Assembly: GCA_024280615.1 (NCBI GenBank)
Contig: JAJRPU010000152.1
Coordinates: 1-9,756 of the forward strand
From: Bacteroidota bacterium
Lineage (GTDB): Bacteria > Bacteroidota > Bacteroidia > JAADEI01
Direction: 5' to 3'
DNA: 9,756 nt
This document shows, one piece after another, positions 6,788 through 9,756 of this stretch (its first letter is position 1; every line of letters starts with the position of its first letter). A model generated the notes under the pieces. It searched no databases. It was not told where the DNA came from and saw nothing but the letters and a program-made list of their open reading frames with translations. A program made the position numbers and the translations under genes.

Positions 6788-8224
6788 ATGAAGGGAATAA
6801 TTGGCGTTGTATGTGCGTTAGCAATTACAATTAGTGCCAGTGCACAAACCAAGAGTGGACGTCCCAAGCCTAAACGGGTCAATTCACAATTTTCTTTAAA
6901 GGTTGAAGGATATGACGCTTTCATTAATAGGTTAATTGCCACGAGAGACGGCGGAGCACTGTTGTTAGGATACATCCAAAAAGAAGGTGGACAACAAGAA
7001 GCAGTGGCAATAAAGACTCTTGGAAATGGTCGTGTTTTATGGGCAAAACGCATCAATACAGGCGGAAATGCTCAATTGTGGGATGCTGGCTTAACCAGAG
7101 AAGGCTACCTTCTTTGTGGGTTTACTCAGACAGGGAACAACTCAGACGCATTGCTTGTCCTGCTTGACTTCAGAGGAAACCCCAGATGGGTAAAAACAAT
7201 TGGTTCATCCGCCGATGAGAAAATATTTGATATGTTCATCACCCGAACCCTTGACTTTATCCTGCTTGGTATGACAAGCAGTGGTATTGGGAAGGGAGAC
7301 GTATTAGCCATCAAGGTTAATTCCAAAGGCGAATTACAGTGGGCTAAAGCATTTGGTTCCACAGAATTGGATATTGCATATAGCGGTGTCCAATTACCCG
7401 ACAAAGGGCTTTTATTTGCAGGCTACTCCCGTAGTTTCACAGACAATGGCAACTGGGACATAATGCTTCTTAAAACAGACCAAAACGGTCTGATTGAATG
7501 GGTCCAAACCTTTGGCACAGACGAAAATGAAACCGCAAGGTCATTTGCCCTCTCCAAGGATGGCGAGATAATCCTTACTGGTTTTACTCTTGGAGGTGGG
7601 CATGGCTTCTGGGACGGCTTCCTCGCTGTTACAGACCTCAACGGAAATCTTAAGTGGGCTAAGAGCATAGGAACTTCTGGTGATGACAGACTTTATGATG
7701 TTACGCTCACGCCTTCTGGAGAGATAGCCCTTGCAGGACAAATGAGTGGCTTAAGTGCCGTGGGTTCAGCATCTCTGCTTATAGCAGACAGGGAAGGCAA
7801 TTTGAAATGGGCTAATGTCTATGCAGGCAACTCATTTCTTGGTGTTGGAACATACAAGGACAGTGTGCTCACAGGAGCAGGAGACGTCTATTCCACAGGA
7901 CAAACCTATACACTCTGGGCACGAGTCCCCTATAAAGGAAAACTTAAATGCCACAATGATTCCGTCCAGCCATCCGTGAAAAACATAAACTTTAACTCCT
8001 TACTCGGGCTATTTGAAGCAACGCCCCTGACCCTCACAGAACGACCTCTATCAATCCAACCAGAAGACCTAACAGTAAAGATAGAGGACCTATGTGCAGA
8101 GAAGCCCAAGCCCAAAACAGATAAGAAACCAACTAAGGGAACTGCCTCTGGACAGAAAGCCCAACCCAAGGCAACAACCCCACAAAAAACGTCTAATAAA
8201 GCTACCTCACCAGCCAAGAAGTAA
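6788..8224 (+). CDS. Exported seven-repeat beta-propeller protein with lysine-rich C-terminal tail
   Basis: A 478-residue exported protein of unknown function. The signal peptide is residues 1-19 (cleavage SASA|Q). The body is a run of about seven repeats of roughly 50 residues. Each has a pattern like a G-rich strand, then D-x-hydrophobic-L-L-K-x-D-x-x-G-x-x-x-W-x-x-x-x-G. The marker tryptophans are at 85, 134, 185, 238, 290, 341 and 377, so spacing is 49-53 until the shorter last repeat. This suggests a seven-bladed beta-propeller like the T9SS-linked or SBBP-type repeat proteins of Bacteroidota. Residues 439-478 are a low-complexity Lys/Pro/Thr tail (12 Lys in 40 residues, one acidic). I see no T9SS sorting domain, so it may stay in the periplasm or bind an anionic partner. 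The ATG at 6788 is preferred over 6749. The stop overlaps the ABC exporter start by one base (TAATG), so the two are probably co-translated; a sigma-54 promoter lies upstream. Confidence 0.8.
   Translation: MKGIIGVVCALAITISASAQTKSGRPKPKRVNSQFSLKVEGYDAFINRLIATRDGGALLLGYIQKEGGQQEAVAIKTLGNGRVLWAKRINTGGNAQLWDAGLTREGYLLCGFTQTGNNSDALLVLLDFRGNPRWVKTIGSSADEKIFDMFITRTLDFILLGMTSSGIGKGDVLAIKVNSKGELQWAKAFGSTELDIAYSGVQLPDKGLLFAGYSRSFTDNGNWDIMLLKTDQNGLIEWVQTFGTDENETARSFALSKDGEIILTGFTLGGGHGFWDGFLAVTDLNGNLKWAKSIGTSGDDRLYDVTLTPSGEIALAGQMSGLSAVGSASLLIADREGNLKWANVYAGNSFLGVGTYKDSVLTGAGDVYSTGQTYTLWARVPYKGKLKCHNDSVQPSVKNINFNSLLGLFEATPLTLTERPLSIQPEDLTVKIEDLCAEKPKPKTDKKPTKGTASGQKAQPKATTPQKTSNKATSPAKK
6893..7972 (+). 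repeat. Protein-level tandem repeats, about seven propeller blades
   Basis: Within the propeller gene the translated repeat recurs with a period of about 49-53 residues (about 150 bases). It is marked by Trp codons at 7040, 7187, 7340, 7499, 7655, 7808 and 7916. The DNA copies are diverged, so this is an old protein repeat and not a recent DNA duplication. Confidence 0.75.
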
Positions 8225-9756
8225 TGAAGACATATCTTGCTATTCTCAGATATGCCCTGAAGTATAAGCCAAGCCTTTCATTTAGCATACTATTTAACGT
8301 TATTTCCATATTTTTTTCTGCTGTTTCCCTGACTATGCTAATTCCTTTCCTGCAGGTCCTTTTCAACAGGACTAATCCTATAACTGAGCTGCCCCCCTTC
8401 TCTCTTTCCGCCCAATGGATGCTCGCTTTTTTTAATTATCACATTGGACAGATACTGCTTAATGAAGGACCGATTGCTGCACTTCTATGGGTTTGCATTA
8501 TCGTAATCGTCATGTTTTTCTTAAAGAACCTAACCAGATATCTTGGTCAATTCTTTATGGCTAAGGTCCGAAATGGCTTATTACGAGACTTGAGACAAGA
8601 CCTATACAATAAGGTAATTTCTCTACCAGTTAGTTTTTTCACTTATCGGAGACAGGGAGACTTAATCTCAAGAATAACCACTGATGTTCAAGAAATTGAA
8701 TGGTCAATAGTCAACATGATTGAAATTATAATTAAAGAACCATTAACAATTCTTGCGTATCTCGTTCTGTTGCTAATTATGAGTCCCGAATTAACTTTAT
8801 TTATCTTACTACTTCTTCCCATCACTGGCTTTATTATAGGTCAAATAGGCAAAAGTCTTAAAAAAGAATCTGTTGAAGCGCAGAACCTGACTGGACGCCT
8901 CGCCGCCCTCGTGGAGGAAACAATCCGAGGAATAACAATTGTGAAGATCTTTACTGCCGAACAACTTCTCAGGAACATATTTCAATCTGTGAACCAGAGG
9001 CTATATAAAGCCCGCCTTAGTTCTCTCAGAAAAAGAGAGTTATCATCGCCCCTTTCGGAATTTCTGGGAATTGTTATTGTTGTGATTGTTTTATGGTTTG
9101 GAGGCAGGATGGTTTTGAGTGGTTCCTCATCTTTAACACCTGAGACTTTCATAACTTTTGTGGTAATCTTTTCGCAAATAATTAATCCAGCCAAAAGTTT
9201 TGCCACTGCTTTTTATCATATCCAACGAGGGATGGCAGCCGCAGAAAGAGTTATGGAAATCCTTCAAACAGAAGATAATGTTCCTCAGCCTAAAAACCCA
9301 GTGTATATAAAAGAATTCAAAAACAACATATCCTTTGACAATGTATGGTTCGCTTATGATGGGAAAAATTTTGTGTTGCAAAGCATAAATCTACACATCA
9401 CCAGAGGAGAAAAAATTGCTATTGTTGGACCTTCTGGCTCAGGAAAAACTACACTTGTGTATCTAATACCACGATTCTACGACCCAACGAAAGGAAAGAT
9501 AACTCTTGATGGACACGACCTGAGAACTCTGGATATATATTCCCTCAGAAAACTGATTGCAATGGTCCCCCAAGAACCTATTATCTTTCACGACACAATT
9601 TTAAACAATATAAGACTTGGCAATCCAGAAGCCACTATGGACGAAGTGATAGCAGCGTCAAAAGCAGCCCACGCACATGAATTTATCATAAGATTGCCGG
9701 AGGGTTACAACACCATTGTCGGAGAAAGAGGTTTAAGGCTTTCCGGGGGACAGCGC
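8224..9756 (+). CDS. MsbA-type ABC exporter (fused permease and ATPase), 3' end missing
   Basis: A half-transporter with a membrane domain followed by an ATPase domain. Such dimers flip lipids (MsbA moves lipid A core) or export drugs and peptides across the inner membrane; the substrate here is not determined. The window holds 511 codons with no stop and ends exactly at the signature, so about 90-100 residues (Walker B, H-loop) are missing. The membrane domain occupies about residues 15-340 with about six helices. In the ATPase domain are the A-loop Tyr378 (WFAY), Walker A GPSGSGKTT at 402-410, the Q-loop Gln450 (VPQEP) and LSGGQR at 506-511. The coupling region resembles the MsbA/LmrA class (SFFTYRRQGDLISRITTDVQEIE). 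The ATG shares its A with the TAA of the propeller gene, implying coupled translation. A lipid-type exporter is a reasonable guess, but no more. Confidence 0.92.
   Translation, partial: MKTYLAILRYALKYKPSLSFSILFNVISIFFSAVSLTMLIPFLQVLFNRTNPITELPPFSLSAQWMLAFFNYHIGQILLNEGPIAALLWVCIIVIVMFFLKNLTRYLGQFFMAKVRNGLLRDLRQDLYNKVISLPVSFFTYRRQGDLISRITTDVQEIEWSIVNMIEIIIKEPLTILAYLVLLLIMSPELTLFILLLLPITGFIIGQIGKSLKKESVEAQNLTGRLAALVEETIRGITIVKIFTAEQLLRNIFQSVNQRLYKARLSSLRKRELSSPLSEFLGIVIVVIVLWFGGRMVLSGSSSLTPETFITFVVIFSQIINPAKSFATAFYHIQRGMAAAERVMEILQTEDNVPQPKNPVYIKEFKNNISFDNVWFAYDGKNFVLQSINLHITRGEKIAIVGPSGSGKTTLVYLIPRFYDPTKGKITLDGHDLRTLDIYSLRKLIAMVPQEPIIFHDTILNNIRLGNPEATMDEVIAASKAAHAHEFIIRLPEGYNTIVGERGLRLSGGQR

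Noticed and set aside
7512..7527. Second TTGGCAC half-site, inside the propeller gene
   Set aside because: No GC occurs at the -12 position, so it cannot form a sigma-54 promoter; it reflects codons for Phe-Gly-Thr.
7930..8217. Long minus-strand open frames across the propeller gene
   Set aside because: They are antisense to a well-supported repeat protein and show no family motifs.

Overview
The window looks like ordinary chromosome from a member of the Bacteroidota, probably an uncultured or little-studied lineage with low-to-moderate GC. Four things point there: a lipoprotein with an N-terminal domain resembling DUF4369 fused to a TlpA-type thioredoxin; two exported proteins cleaved just before a Gln (A|Q); a C-terminal domain of the type IX secretion (T9SS) sorting kind; and a textbook Bacteroidota promoter (TTTG, 20-base spacer, TATCTTTG). 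Species cannot be judged from the sequence alone.

Layout. Positions 1-2950 (+) hold a tight cluster: gatB (5' end cut by the window edge), a TlpA-like thiol-disulfide oxidoreductase lipoprotein that overlaps gatB by 4 bases, and dtd (D-aminoacyl-tRNA deacylase) 8 bases further on. GatB and Dtd both serve translation fidelity; the lipoprotein between them works in the envelope, so the cluster is probably an operon of convenience. Positions 2956-4377 (-) hold mgtE, a CBS-regulated Mg2+ transporter, converging on dtd with 5 bases between stop codons. A 110-base divergent intergenic region carries repeated ACTGT motifs and leads to a 63-residue two-helix membrane protein of the DUF2892/YgaP type at 4488-4679 (+).

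The right half (4680-9756, +) is an envelope and secretion region. A Bacteroidota-type promoter drives a secreted, cysteine-rich M43 (pappalysin-like) metalloprotease with a T9SS sorting domain (4751-6658). A 129-base gap follows, with a near-perfect sigma-54 (-24/-12) promoter at 6696-6712. Downstream are an exported seven-repeat beta-propeller protein with a lysine-rich tail (6788-8224) and, overlapping its stop codon by one base, an MsbA-type ABC exporter (from 8224, cut by the window edge just after its LSGGQ signature). The last two are probably co-transcribed.

I see no mobile element, CRISPR array, tRNA, rRNA or phage gene, and no convincing new multi-gene system. The points most worth a second look are the sigma-54 promoter ahead of the propeller/ABC pair, the unusual cysteine density of the M43 protease, and the propeller protein whose destination is not explained by a recognisable sorting domain.
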